A stretch of DNA of 64,000 nt from Natronococcus sp. AD-5. GTDB lineage: Archaea; Halobacteriota; Halobacteria; Halobacteriales; Natrialbaceae. Shown here piece by piece: positions 16,712 to 25,668 of this stretch (positions are counted from its first letter, which is position 1; each line of letters starts with the position of its first letter). A program made the translations under genes and the position numbers. The stretch spans positions 4,030,001-4,094,000 of the forward strand of contig NZ_CP132294.1 in assembly GCF_030734285.1 (NCBI RefSeq). The letters run 5' to 3'. The notes under the pieces are model-generated. The model was not told the origin of the DNA and did no database searches. It was given only the letters and a program-made list of their open reading frames with translations.

Positions 16712-17167
16712 TCACTCTCGCGACGGAGTATCCGACTCGTTCAGCCGTTTTCGCATCTCGACGTGGGGGATCCCCGCTTCGTCGAACTCCTCGCCGCGTC
16801 GGTCGTAATCGAGATCGCGGTAGAAGTCGGCCGCGTGGGTCTGCGAGTGAAGTTTGAGCGTCCCGAGCGCCAGCTCTCGAGCCCGGCTCTCGACCGCTGT
16901 CATCAGCTCCCGGCCGATCCCTTCCTCCCGCCGCGGCTCGAGCACCGCGACGCGTTCGACCTTGGCGGCCCCGCCCTCGAGTTCCCGGAGTCGCGCGGCG
17001 CCGACCGCCTCGCCGCCGTCGTACGCGACGAAGTGGACTGCGTCGGGATCGTGCTCGTCGTACTCGAGTTCCTCGTCGACGCCCTGTTCCTCGACGAACA
17101 CCTCGTGGCGGACGCCGAAGGCGTCCTCGCGTTCGGCTTTCGACTCGGCGACGCGTACTTCGACCAT
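16712..17167 (-). CDS. GNAT-family N-acetyltransferase
   Basis: A 151-residue ElaA-like GNAT protein: VRHEVFVEEQGVDEELEYDEHD, then the acetyl-CoA pyrophosphate loop EPRREEGIGRELM and the C-terminal HSQTHAADFYRDLDYDRRG block. The target amine is unknown. It is convergent with the phosphodiesterase, about 60 bases apart, and lies on the same strand as icd upstream. Confidence 0.9.
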   Translation of the reverse strand: MVEVRVAESKAEREDAFGVRHEVFVEEQGVDEELEYDEHDPDAVHFVAYDGGEAVGAARLRELEGGAAKVERVAVLEPRREEGIGRELMTAVESRARELALGTLKLHSQTHAADFYRDLDYDRRGEEFDEAGIPHVEMRKRLNESDTPSRE

Positions 17168-17293
17168 TTGCGAGCGAGTACGGCCGTCGCTGTCGAGAGC
17201 GTTACGACATCGGCTGTCGGCCCGCCGGTTCGCTCCGAAAAATCGAGATCCGATCGCCGGGACGCGACGCGTTCCGGCTGCTCGAGAAGCGCT

Positions 17294-18556
17294 CTACGAA
17301 AGCTTCTCGATGTTGGCGACGACTTCCTCGGCGTACTCGCTGGTGGCGAGCTTCTCGGCGTCGTCGAGCTGGCGCTCGAGGTCGTAGGTGACCTTGCCCG
17401 AGGAGATCGTCTCTTCGACGGCGTCGCGGACGAGGTCGGCGGCGTCGTCCCAGCCGAGGTACTCGAGCATGATGCGGCCCGAGAGGATCATCGCGGTCGG
17501 GTTGACCTTGTCCTGGCCCTCGTACTTGGGCGCGGAGCCGTGGACGGGTTCGGCGAGCAGGCGGCCGTCGCCGAAGTTGGCGCCGGGCGCGATGCCAAGG
17601 CCGCCGATCTGGGCGCCGGCGGCGTCGGACATGTAGTCGCCGTTCAGGTTCATCGTGGCGATGACGTCGTACTGGTCGGTCCGCGTGAGAAGCTGCTGGA
17701 GCATGTTGTCCGCGATGCGGTCGTTGACGACCACGGCGTCTTCCGGCGCTTCGCCGTCGCGTTCCTCCCAGAGGGTGTCCTCGGTGATGACCTCGTCACC
17801 GTACTCCGCTTCGGCGACTTCGTAGCCCCAGTCGCGGAACTGCCCCTCGGTGAACTTCATGATGTTGCCCTTGTGGACGAGCGTGACCGAGTCGCGGTCG
17901 TGCTCTAAGGCATAGTCGATGGCGCGGCGGACCAGCCGTTTGGTGCCGAACTCCGTGATCGGCTTGACGCCGATGCCGACGGGGCCGTCGTGGATGGTGT
18001 TGTCGAAGCCCATTTCGTCCTCGACGAACTCCTTGACCTCTTCGACCTCGTCGGTGCCGGCTTCCCACTCGATGCCGGCGTAGACGTCCTCCGTGTTCTC
18101 GCGGAAGGTGATCATGTCCATCTGCTCGGGCTCGGAGACGGGCGACGGGACGCCCTCGAGGTGGTAGGTCGGGCGGACGTTCGCGTAGAGATCGAGCAGC
18201 TTGCGGAGACCGACGTTCAGCGAGCGGAAGCCGGCGCCGACGGGCGTCGTCAGCGGACCCTTGATCGCGACGCGGTGTTCCTTGATGGCTTCGACGGTTT
18301 CGTCCGGCAGGTTCTCGTCGTACTTCTCGCGGGCGGACTCGCCGGCGTAGACGCGCATCCAGTTGATCTCGCGGCCGGTCGCCTCGGCGGCGGCCTCGAG
18401 AACCTTCTGGGCGGCGGGACCGACGTCGCTTCCGACGCCGTCACCGTAGATAATCGGGATGATCGGGTTGTCGGGGACCTCGAGCTCGTCGTCGGTGCCC
18501 TCTTTCAGCGTGATCTTTTCCCCCTCTTCGGGGACCTCGATCGTGTCGTAGCTCAT
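17294..18556 (-). CDS. icd: Isocitrate dehydrogenase (NADP-dependent)
   Basis: Oxidative decarboxylation of isocitrate to 2-oxoglutarate in the citric acid cycle. The 420-residue protein shows the substrate loop LTTPVGAGFRSLNVGLRK, RENTEDVYAG, HKGNIMKFTEGQF with the catalytic Lys, and MNLNGDYMSDAAGAQIGG. The C-terminal PVHGSAPKYEGQDKVNPTA carries cofactor-binding residues; Lys and Tyr in place of an acidic residue after GSAP fit NADP preference. ATG 18556 before SYDTIEVPEEG is chosen; the open frame extends 14 codons further. It is monocistronic with a long upstream intergenic region. Confidence 0.95.
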   Translation of the reverse strand: MSYDTIEVPEEGEKITLKEGTDDELEVPDNPIIPIIYGDGVGSDVGPAAQKVLEAAAEATGREINWMRVYAGESAREKYDENLPDETVEAIKEHRVAIKGPLTTPVGAGFRSLNVGLRKLLDLYANVRPTYHLEGVPSPVSEPEQMDMITFRENTEDVYAGIEWEAGTDEVEEVKEFVEDEMGFDNTIHDGPVGIGVKPITEFGTKRLVRRAIDYALEHDRDSVTLVHKGNIMKFTEGQFRDWGYEVAEAEYGDEVITEDTLWEERDGEAPEDAVVVNDRIADNMLQQLLTRTDQYDVIATMNLNGDYMSDAAGAQIGGLGIAPGANFGDGRLLAEPVHGSAPKYEGQDKVNPTAMILSGRIMLEYLGWDDAADLVRDAVEETISSGKVTYDLERQLDDAEKLATSEYAEEVVANIEKLS

Positions 18557-18813
18557 CTCGTCTATACGGTGCCTCGATGGGGGTAAAAGGTCTCTCATTT
18601 CCGTCGATGTTGCGTTCCATTGTCCGCGGTCAGTCGGTTGCTTACCCCCGATCGTGTAAAAATCCGGCCGCAGAATCCGCGGACAGCCAAAACGCCGTTT
18701 CGATCGTTAGAAATGGGTTCGTCGAACGTCGAATTCCATCGCGACGAACGGCGATGGGCCCGTTGCGCGCGATCACCGCCGCCACCGGCGTCCTCGTCGT
18801 CCGTCTGCCGCGT

Positions 18814-19095
18814 CTACGATTTCCCGGCGTCGGCAGCGGTTTCCCAGTGTCGACCGATCACGAGCGCTCCGATCCCGATGGCGCCGAGACCGACCGTCGC
18901 CAGGAGAAGCTGACCCGGCGGCGACAGCCACGCCTCCTCGAGCGCGCCCCACAGCGCGGACAACAGAGTGATTCCGAGAACGATCAGTGCCGTCCCGACG
19001 TCGACCGGGTTGCGCTCGCCCTTGAGGGCCAGTCGGCCGATCGCGATCGCGGTCATCGCGGCGCAGAATCCGACGAGCAGGACGGCCGGGGTCAT
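18814..19095 (-). CDS. Small membrane protein of unknown function
   Basis: A 93-residue protein with three hydrophobic helices, about residues 2-20, 33-50 and 62-81, and a short polar tail. The loops are charged (LALKGERNP). It begins 104 bases from the divergent asparaginase-like gene. No family is recognised. The 257 bases between it and icd hold no gene that I can support, only promoter-like AT-rich sequence. Confidence 0.65.
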   Translation of the reverse strand: MTPAVLLVGFCAAMTAIAIGRLALKGERNPVDVGTALIVLGITLLSALWGALEEAWLSPPGQLLLATVGLGAIGIGALVIGRHWETAADAGKS

Positions 19096-19198
19096 CGTCG
19101 CCGTCGATACTCAGGCTGCACTGGTAAGTGTGTGGGGTTTCCCGCTGGCGGCGACCCGTCGCGAAAGCGTTACCGTGATCGCCTCGACAGGAGATCGT

Positions 19199-20158
19199 AT
19201 GCAGGTACTCGTACACGGCGGTGCCGGCAGCACGCCGGAGGAACCCGAACCGCGGCAGGCGGTGCTCGACGAGGCCGCGGCGACCGGCGCGGACCGAACG
19301 GATCCGGTCGACGCGGTCGAGGACGCGATCGGCGTCCTCGAGTCTTCGCCGCGGTTCAACGCGGGCGTCGGCAGCGCGGTCCAGAGCGACGGCGAAATTC
19401 GAACCGACGCGGGGATCATGACGGACGACCGGGCGGTCGGCGCGGCCTGTTCGATGCCGGACGTCGAACGCGCGGTCAGCGTCGCCCGGATCGTGATGGA
19501 GGAAACGCCGCACGGCTTCGTCTCCGGCGACCACGCGGTCTCGCTGGCCGAGGCTTACGGCGTCGAGACGGGCGTCGACCTCTGGTCGGAGCGCACCCGC
19601 GAGAAGTGGGCGGACCTCGAGCCGCCGGGCGGCGGTCCGCGGAGCGAACTCGAGTGGATCCGCGAGCGGTACGGGCGAACGGATCCCGACGGACGCGACG
19701 AGGGGACGGCCCGGGACGCGAGCGATTTGGACCGCGACAACGTCGGTCGAAGCCCGACGAGCGGTGATCAGTGGGATCACGATACGGTCGGCGCGGTCGC
19801 CTTCGACGGCGAACGCCTCGCGGCGGCGACGTCGACGGGCGGCCGCTGGCTCGCACTGGCCGGCCGCGTCGGGGACGTCCCGCAGGTCGGCTCCGGCTTC
19901 TACTGCTGTCCGTCCGCCGCGGTGAGCGCGACCGGCGCCGGGGAGGACATCGCTCGCGTCACGCTCTCGCGACGGGTCGCCGGTCACGTCGAGCGCGGAC
20001 TCGACGCCGACGCGGCGACGACGCTCGCGATCGAAGAATTCGCCGAACTCACCGGCTCGACGGCCGGCGTCATCGCGATCGACGCGCGCGGGACTCTCGG
20101 CTCGGCGTACAACAGCGACGGAATGCAGATCGCGCGGTCTACGGATCGCTCGCCGTGA
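19199..20158 (+). CDS. Isoaspartyl peptidase / plant-type L-asparaginase (Ntn hydrolase)
   Basis: A 319-residue Ntn hydrolase made as a precursor that cleaves itself before the nucleophile, Thr196 in HDTVGAVAFD. N-terminal blocks VHGGAG and FNAGVGSAVQSDGEI, and the C-terminal GRVGDVPQVGSGFYC and SATGAGEDIAR, match the family. It hydrolyses beta-aspartyl dipeptides or asparagine. The linker before the nucleophile (about residues 145-195) is long and very acidic, a probable halophilic insertion. The start is ATG 19199 because the family begins with the beta strand just before HGGAG. Confidence 0.92.
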   Translation: MQVLVHGGAGSTPEEPEPRQAVLDEAAATGADRTDPVDAVEDAIGVLESSPRFNAGVGSAVQSDGEIRTDAGIMTDDRAVGAACSMPDVERAVSVARIVMEETPHGFVSGDHAVSLAEAYGVETGVDLWSERTREKWADLEPPGGGPRSELEWIRERYGRTDPDGRDEGTARDASDLDRDNVGRSPTSGDQWDHDTVGAVAFDGERLAAATSTGGRWLALAGRVGDVPQVGSGFYCCPSAAVSATGAGEDIARVTLSRRVAGHVERGLDADAATTLAIEEFAELTGSTAGVIAIDARGTLGSAYNSDGMQIARSTDRSP

Positions 20159-20427
20159 ACGCTCGAGGCCGACCGCTCTCCCCGCCGGGTACGCTCGTCG
20201 ATAGTCGGCCTCGAGGGTTCACGTCCACGTCGTCCGTCCGGTGTCTGCGCGGATTGCTCGGGCGTGGCGTCTCTCACGCCGGCCGATCAGAGGCGGTCGA
20301 CCGGCAAAACCCCGATGACCGTTTCAGCCGTTTCTCGGCCGTTTCGTCGATAAACAATCGACCGGAGCCCGCTCCTCCGACGCGTTCGATGGTCGACCGG
20401 CGGGATTCGACGATCGTCGTGAGCCAG

Positions 20428-20435
20428 TTTTATTA
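20428..20435 (+). promoter_or_regulatory. TATA box of the zinc-ribbon microprotein gene
   Basis: TTTTATTA centred about 28 bases before ATG 20460, in a 300-base gap (20159-20459) with no other gene that I can see. It supports a leaderless transcript for the 39-codon gene. Confidence 0.55.
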
Positions 20436-20459
20436 TCGTCGTGATCCACGGCTCGGGTA

Positions 20460-20579
20460 ATGCTTCACTTCCCGCACCACGGTTCGCAACGCTGTCCGCG
20501 CTGTGAGACGACGCTCTCGAACGTGCAGGGCGTCGAGACCTGTCCGGCGTGTCGGTGGGTCGCGTCGTCCACGCCGTGA
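20460..20579 (+). CDS. Zinc-ribbon microprotein of 39 residues
   Basis: A very short open frame. It encodes an acid-neutral protein with two knuckles, CPRC (residues 12-15) and CPAC (28-31), spaced as in a single-zinc ribbon, followed by RWVASSTP. The ATG follows a TATA box at the leaderless distance. Haloarchaea encode many such small CPxC proteins, some of which affect motility, biofilm or stress. No specific role can be assigned. It lies 146 bases before map on the same strand. Confidence 0.7.
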   Translation: MLHFPHHGSQRCPRCETTLSNVQGVETCPACRWVASSTP

Positions 20580-20695
20580 GCTATCGCCCCGCTGAAAGTC
20601 GGCGCACGTCCGATCGAACGGGCGTCGTACGGTCGGCGTGAACCGTTTCGGGTGTGACGGTAATTCGCACCTGTCACTCGGCGAGAGACGGAACC

Positions 20696-20702
20696 TCTTT
20701 TT
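20696..20702 (+). promoter_or_regulatory. TATA-like element of map
   Basis: TCTTTTT centred 27 bases before ATG 20726. It fixes that ATG as a leaderless start, although the frame is open further upstream. Confidence 0.45.
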
Positions 20703-20725
20703 GTCGACCCATCCAACCCCGTTGC

Positions 20726-21622
20726 ATGGCTGAGTCCGAGGTGGATCTGGAGTCCGAGAAGTACGAGAAACACCGCGAAGCGGGCGAAATTCTCTCGCAG
20801 GTGCGCGCGGAGACGGTCGAACGCGTCGAGGTCGGTGCGAGCCACCTCGAGGTCGCCGAGTACGCCGAGGATCGCATCCGGGAACTCGGCGGCAAACCGG
20901 CGTTTCCGGTTAACATCTCGATCGACGAGGAGGCTGCCCACGCGACGCCGTCGATCGACGACGACGCGACCTTCGGCGAGGAGATGATCAACCTGGACAT
21001 CGGCGTCCACGTCGACGGCTGGCTCGCCGACACCGCGATCACCGTCGACCTCTCGGGCAATCCCGAACTCGCCGAGGCGCCGGAACAGGCGCTCGAGGCC
21101 GCGCTCGAGATGATCGAACCGGGCGTCGAGACCGGCGAGATCGGCGCGGAGATCGAGGACGTCATCGACGGCTACGGCTTCAATCCGGTCGTCAACCTCA
21201 CCGGCCACGGGCTGGGCCACTGGGAGCAACACACCAGTCCGACCATCCCGAACCGCGCGGTCTCGCAGGGGACGACGCTCGAGGTCGGCGACGTCGTCGC
21301 GATCGAACCGTTCGCGACCGACGGCGGCGGCAAGGTCACCGAGGGGGCGAGCGAGGAGATCTTCGCGCTCGAGCGCGAGGGAACGGTCCGAAACCGACAG
21401 GCCCGCGAGGCCCTAGACCAGATCTCCGAGGAGTTCCGCACCCTGCCGTTCGCGACGCGCTGGCTCGAGACGGATCGCGCGGAGATGGCGCTGCGTCGAC
21501 TCAAGCGCAACGACGTCGTCCACGGCTACCCGGTGCTCAAAGAGGACGACGGATATCTCGTCAGTCAGAAAGAACACACGATCATCGTCACCGAAGACGG
21601 CTGTGAAGTGACGACGAAATAG
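20726..21622 (+). CDS. map: Methionine aminopeptidase, type II
   Basis: Removes the initiator methionine from nascent proteins. The 298-residue archaeal enzyme has pita-bread fold metal ligands in order: NLDIGVHVDGWLADTAITVD with both aspartates, NLTGHGLGHWEQH with the histidine, VAIEPFATDG with a glutamate, and SQKEHTIIV at the C-terminus with the last glutamate. The insert between the His and Glu motifs is of type II. It is transcribed alone, with a convergent small gene 18 bases away. Confidence 0.97.
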   Translation: MAESEVDLESEKYEKHREAGEILSQVRAETVERVEVGASHLEVAEYAEDRIRELGGKPAFPVNISIDEEAAHATPSIDDDATFGEEMINLDIGVHVDGWLADTAITVDLSGNPELAEAPEQALEAALEMIEPGVETGEIGAEIEDVIDGYGFNPVVNLTGHGLGHWEQHTSPTIPNRAVSQGTTLEVGDVVAIEPFATDGGGKVTEGASEEIFALEREGTVRNRQAREALDQISEEFRTLPFATRWLETDRAEMALRRLKRNDVVHGYPVLKEDDGYLVSQKEHTIIVTEDGCEVTTK

Positions 21623-21640
21623 GCGGCCGGGTCGAGTCGC

Positions 21641-21841
21641 TCACGCGTTGTTCATTCGCTGGCTGGAACGGCTCCCGCAGCGCTGACACTCGGCGACGCG
21701 GTACGGTTCGCGGGAGAACTGCGCGTTTTCCTCTTTGCGGCTCTCGGTTCGAATCTGAACCGACACCTCGTGCAGCGTTTCGAGTCCGCAGTCGTCGCAG
21801 TGTTCGGTCAGCCCGTTAAATGAATCGTCGGTTGTTGCCAT
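21641..21841 (-). CDS. DUF7835-like zinc beta-ribbon protein
   Basis: A 66-residue protein with two Cys pairs: CDDCGLETLHEVSVQIRTES, then VAECQRCGSRSSQRMNNA at the C-terminus. The pattern fits a zinc beta-ribbon of the haloarchaeal DUF7835 type. A nucleic-acid or protein-binding role is likely but unproven. It is convergent with map. The 256 bases from 21842 to 22097 upstream are AT-richer and hold no gene that I can support. Confidence 0.8.
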   Translation of the reverse strand: MATTDDSFNGLTEHCDDCGLETLHEVSVQIRTESRKEENAQFSREPYRVAECQRCGSRSSQRMNNA

Positions 21842-22097
21842 TACTGATCCTTTGTCATACCACCGTCTTAAACCCCTCCATCATTTCGAGCGATGAGACA
21901 CTCTCTCCCAAAGAGGTATTACCGATATCCGGAGAGGGATCGAGATCGGATGAGGCCGTTTATCGGGGCTTTAGAACGCGTTTCTCCCGATTAATAGTCG
22001 GCCGTTCAGAAGGGGCGAGCCGACGCCGGCGGTACGGACGAGCTTCGATGCGTGCGCAGATTGAAACGCTTTAGGCGTCGCTCGAGTGGGCTGGGGT

Positions 22098-22637
22098 ATG
22101 GAACAGGTGTTCGCACCGTGGCGGATCGAGTGGATCAGACGCGACAAGGAGAACGCGGATATCGAATCGTGCGTGTTCTGTGAGCTCCCCGAACGGGAAA
22201 CGGACCGGGAGAACCTGCTCGTCGCGCGCAGCGAACACGCGTTCGTTCTGCTGAATAACTACCCGTACAACCCCGGCCACGCGATGGTCGTTCCGCACGC
22301 CCACACCGGCGATTACGGCGATCTCACGGACGAACAGCTGCTCGATCACGCCCGGCTGAAACAGCGAACCTTCGACGCGCTCGAGGTCGCCCTGCAGCCG
22401 GACGGCTTCAACGCCGGCCTGAACCTCGGCGACGGCGCCGGCGGTTCGATCGACGACCACCTCCACACGCACGTCGTGCCGCGATGGGAGGGCGACACCA
22501 ACTTCATGCCCGTCATCGGCGACACGTCGGTGATCGTCGAGGCGCTCGAGGACACGTACCAGCGCCTCCACGAAGCGTTCGCCGACCAGGACGGGGCGAC
22601 GGTACCCGACGCCGACAGCGCCGTCGTCTTCGAGTGA
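22098..22637 (+). CDS. HIT-family nucleotide-binding protein
   Basis: A 179-residue HIT protein of the Ap4A phosphorylase-like branch. FCELPERETDRENLLVARSEHAFVLLNNYPYNPGHAMVVP precedes the histidine triad HLHTHVVPRW. A single Cys in SCVFCEL suggests half of a zinc site. It hydrolyses or transfers nucleotides from dinucleoside polyphosphates or adenylated compounds; the substrate is unknown. ATG 22098 is chosen because the family begins with the aromatic PWRxEW block. Confidence 0.92.
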   Translation: MEQVFAPWRIEWIRRDKENADIESCVFCELPERETDRENLLVARSEHAFVLLNNYPYNPGHAMVVPHAHTGDYGDLTDEQLLDHARLKQRTFDALEVALQPDGFNAGLNLGDGAGGSIDDHLHTHVVPRWEGDTNFMPVIGDTSVIVEALEDTYQRLHEAFADQDGATVPDADSAVVFE

Positions 22638-22717
22638 GCGGTCCCGGCGGTTCGGTTCCAGCAATCACGGCCACCGTCCGTAGGCTTTTGAGTCGCTGCC
22701 CCGTGTTCTCGAGCGCC

Positions 22718-23122
22718 ATGGAATACGAGGTGGTGCACACCGACGAGGTTCCGCTGACGGATCTCTCGGAGATCGACGAGGTGCCTCCGGACCTGCAGAT
22801 CCGAGCCGTCGACGACTTTCTCCCGTCCGAGCACATCCAGCTCAAGCTCTGGTACTTCGAACCCGGCGAGGAGATCAGCTATCACGCCCACGCCGAACAG
22901 GAAGAGCTGTACTACGTCCTCGAGGGCGAGTTCTCGTTGAAGCTCGGCCGCTCCGGCGAGGAGGAGTACGTCGAGGCCGGACCGGGAACGTTCTGGATGG
23001 CCCGACCGGAGGTCGGCCACGGTCACCGTAACGTCGGGGACGAGGAAGGTGTCATCCTCGCGATCGGCGCGCCGGCCGTCGAAGACCCCGGCCTCGACCC
23101 GCACGCGCTCGACGAGGAGTGA
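22718..23122 (+). CDS. Cupin-domain protein
   Basis: A 134-residue single-domain cupin with motif 1 SYHAHAEQEELYYVLEGE and motif 2 PGTFWMARPEVGHGHRN. The His/His/Glu/His metal set is present. It is 80 bases after the HIT gene on the same strand, so they may be co-transcribed. The function may be a small-molecule isomerase or a binding protein; nothing visible decides. Confidence 0.85.
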   Translation: MEYEVVHTDEVPLTDLSEIDEVPPDLQIRAVDDFLPSEHIQLKLWYFEPGEEISYHAHAEQEELYYVLEGEFSLKLGRSGEEEYVEAGPGTFWMARPEVGHGHRNVGDEEGVILAIGAPAVEDPGLDPHALDEE

Positions 23123-23155
23123 GCCGTCGCTGACGGACCGATAGAAGCCGCACCT

Positions 23156-23392
23156 TCAGGCGTACGTCGACTCGAGGTAGTCGAGAATCCGTTCCGACTC
23201 GGGCATCGTCACGCCGTGCTCGTCGTCGACGATGACGGGAACGCCCCGCTGTCCCGAGACGCGCTTCACCTCGTCGCGCTTCGAGTGGAGTCCCTCCACC
23301 CAGACGCTCTCGTACTCGACCTCGCACTCCTCGAGGCGATCGACGACGATTTCGCAGTACGGACAGCCCTCGAGTCGGTACAGCGTGACCAT
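23156..23392 (-). CDS. Glutaredoxin-like protein
   Basis: A 78-residue thioredoxin-fold protein with the CPYC active site at residues 10-13 (LEGCPYCEIVVDRL), the cis-proline in GVPVIVDD and a C-terminal PESERILDYLES helix as in GST-N/glutaredoxin domains. It is a thiol-disulfide oxidoreductase; haloarchaea use gamma-glutamylcysteine, so that is the likely partner thiol. It is divergent from the redoxin-like gene at 23501, 108 bases away. Confidence 0.9.
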   Translation of the reverse strand: MVTLYRLEGCPYCEIVVDRLEECEVEYESVWVEGLHSKRDEVKRVSGQRGVPVIVDDEHGVTMPESERILDYLESTYA

Positions 23393-23500
23393 ACACGGGC
23401 GTTTATCCGCGTCCGGTAAAAGCGTACGTGCTCCGTTTCGTCCCCTCGGTCGCGGTTCCGGCGTGCGGAGGTTTTTGGTGGTCGCGCGAGAGTCCCGGAT

Positions 23501-23980
23501 ATGCCACCGACCGCGGGCGAGACGCTGCCCGACTTCGAGGCGCCGCTGTGCGACGGCGAGACCTTTCGATCGACCCGCCTCTCCGACGCGCTCGGCGCTC
23601 GAGGCGGCGTCGTCGTCTGCACCGGTCTCGCGTTCAGCGCGATCGCACAGAACTGGTGGAAACGGTTCGTCCGGGCCGGCTGGGAGGAGTTCGAGGGCGT
23701 CGCCGTACTGGGAGCGAGTCGGGACGGCCCCTACGCCCAGAACGAGTTCCTCCGGTGGCTGGATCGCCCCGAATTCCGCTTCTTCGCGGACGTCGACGGC
23801 GAGGTGAGCGAATCGCTCGATCTGTCGGCGGACCGTTCGCAGATGGCGAACGTCTCGACGCCCTGGCGGTCCGCGTTCGTTCTCGATCCCGACCGCGAGG
23901 TGCGGTACGCCTTCGTCGCCGACGACTGGATCTCGCCGCTACCTCGCGAGGAGATCGAGGCGGCGATCGCGGATCTCTGA
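23501..23980 (+). CDS. Peroxiredoxin-like protein without the usual peroxidatic cysteine
   Basis: A 159-residue thioredoxin-fold protein of the AhpC/TSA type, from TLPDFEAPLCDGETFRST to a C-terminal REEIEAAIADL helix. The segment that should read PxxxTxxC reads CTGLAFSAIAQNWW, so the peroxidatic Cys position is Ala or Ile. Cysteines remain only at residues near 17 and 40. It is either non-catalytic or uses a different residue. The ATRP-like arginine region (VSTPWRSAFVLDPD) is kept. It faces a glutaredoxin gene and may function with it. Confidence 0.75.
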   Translation: MPPTAGETLPDFEAPLCDGETFRSTRLSDALGARGGVVVCTGLAFSAIAQNWWKRFVRAGWEEFEGVAVLGASRDGPYAQNEFLRWLDRPEFRFFADVDGEVSESLDLSADRSQMANVSTPWRSAFVLDPDREVRYAFVADDWISPLPREEIEAAIADL

Positions 23981-23995
23981 GCGATCCGCCGTTCG

Positions 23996-25249
23996 CTACA
24001 CCGGCTCGCCGAAGGCGTACATCGTCTCGTGGGCCGTCACCTCGAGGTCGACGAAGTCGCCGGGCTCGAGGCCGTGCTCGCTGGCGTTCCGGACGATGAT
24101 CTGCCTGTACGCGGAGTCGCGACACTTCACGGAGTCGGCGGTGCCCTCCTCGACGACGAGGACGTCCTCGCGGGTCTCGCCGACCATCGATTCGTACGCG
24201 TCGCCGACGATTTCTCGCTTGACCGCGCTCATCTCCTTCGAGCGCTCCTTCTTGATCGTGCCGCCGAGGCCCTTCATCTCGGCGGCGTCGGTTCCCGGCC
24301 GCTTCGAGAACCGCGTGACGTTGATCTTCTCCGGACGGGTCTCCCGGAGCAGCGCCATCGACTGCGCGTGGTCGCGGTCGGTCTCGGTCGGGAAGCCGAC
24401 GATGAAGTCCGTCGAGAGCGTCCAGTACTCGAGGCGGTCGTCGAACGTCTCGACGACCTCGAGGTACTCCTCGACTTGGTGCTGGCGGCGCATGTCGCCG
24501 AGGACGTCGTCGCTGCCGGACTGGACGGGCGCGTGCAGGAAGTCGTAGAGTTCGTCGTTCGCCGCGAAGACCTCGGCTAACTCCTCGCGGATGCCGTGGA
24601 CGCCCTTCGGGTTCGCCATCCCCACGCGGACCCGGAAGTCGCCCTCGATCTCGCAGATCTCGGAGAGCAGCCGGTGGAGCTTTCGATCGCCCTCGTCCCA
24701 GCCGTAGACGCCGGTGTCCTGGCCGGTGATGCGGATCTCCTTCGCGCCGGCGTGGATCAGCGCTCGGGCTTTCCGAACGTTCTCCTCGATCGACGGCGAG
24801 TCGATCTTTCCCGTCGCGTGCTTGGTGATGCAGTACGAGCAGTCGGACATGCAGCCCCGCGCGATCGGAAGGATGCCGACGACGCCGTCGAGGACGGGTT
24901 CGGCGTCGGGGGTCGTCGTCGGGCACTCGCCGTTGGTGACGGCTTCCGGCACTTCGTCCCAGTGAAGCACCCGGCCGTCGATCTCGGCGTCGGCGAACTC
25001 CTCGCCCTGCGCGAGGGCCATACAGCCCGTGATGAAGAGGTCGGCGGTCTCGTCGGCCAGTTCCTCGGCCCGCCGGAGCATGTTGCGCTCGGTCTTCTCG
25101 ACGACGGTGCATGTGTTGAGGATGGCGACGTCGGCCTCGTCGGGACCGTCGACCCGGTAGTGGCCCGCGTCGCGGAGCCGTCGCTCGATCTCGCGACTCT
25201 CTCCGCGGTTGGACGTGCAACCGTACGTTTCGATGTGATACCGGGCCAT
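23996..25249 (-). CDS. tRNA t6A37 methylthiotransferase (e-MtaB/CDKAL1 type)
   Basis: Radical-SAM enzyme that converts t6A37 of tRNA to ms2t6A37. The 417-residue protein has the N-terminal UPF0004 domain with cluster cysteines (TYGCTSNRGES, NTCTVVEKTE, GCMALAQ), the radical-SAM triad GCMSDCSYC, and a C-terminal TRAM domain (GDFVDLEVTAHETMYAFGEPV). These are the MiaB/MtaB-family parts, and the archaeal type is e-MtaB. ATG 25249 (MARYHIETYGC) is chosen over one 12 bases upstream. It is convergent with the redoxin-like gene, 15 bases apart. Confidence 0.93.
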   Translation of the reverse strand: MARYHIETYGCTSNRGESREIERRLRDAGHYRVDGPDEADVAILNTCTVVEKTERNMLRRAEELADETADLFITGCMALAQGEEFADAEIDGRVLHWDEVPEAVTNGECPTTTPDAEPVLDGVVGILPIARGCMSDCSYCITKHATGKIDSPSIEENVRKARALIHAGAKEIRITGQDTGVYGWDEGDRKLHRLLSEICEIEGDFRVRVGMANPKGVHGIREELAEVFAANDELYDFLHAPVQSGSDDVLGDMRRQHQVEEYLEVVETFDDRLEYWTLSTDFIVGFPTETDRDHAQSMALLRETRPEKINVTRFSKRPGTDAAEMKGLGGTIKKERSKEMSAVKREIVGDAYESMVGETREDVLVVEEGTADSVKCRDSAYRQIIVRNASEHGLEPGDFVDLEVTAHETMYAFGEPV

Positions 25250-25668
25250 CGTCGTTGTCACACCGTCGGGGCCCGCCGGTCAAAAGCCCGACGGATCAGG
25301 ACCGCTCGCACGACGGCGTGCGGCTCGTTCCCACCGTCTTCGCCTAGCGCTCGAGGATCGCTACGCTCGGAAAGGCCTTCTGTCTCTCACCCGGCGAAGA
25401 GACCGCGTGATTCGTCGGCTGGTACATCGATAGTCGCCGCGCTCCACGGACGACGAAATGGCCGGGGTAATCGGTGGCGGGTGGCGCTCCCGTTCGTGAC
25501 TGTCAACGGAGCCCCGACCGATTCGAACTACGGCCGCCGCTCGGAAGTACTCGCCCTCCAGCACATGTTCCACACCGTGAACGGACGACCGCAGCCCGGG
25601 CGACAGCGAGAGTCTCCGGCTTCGTCTGTACCCTCCTCGCGGTTTTCGCCGGGCGAACGCCCCGTTCG

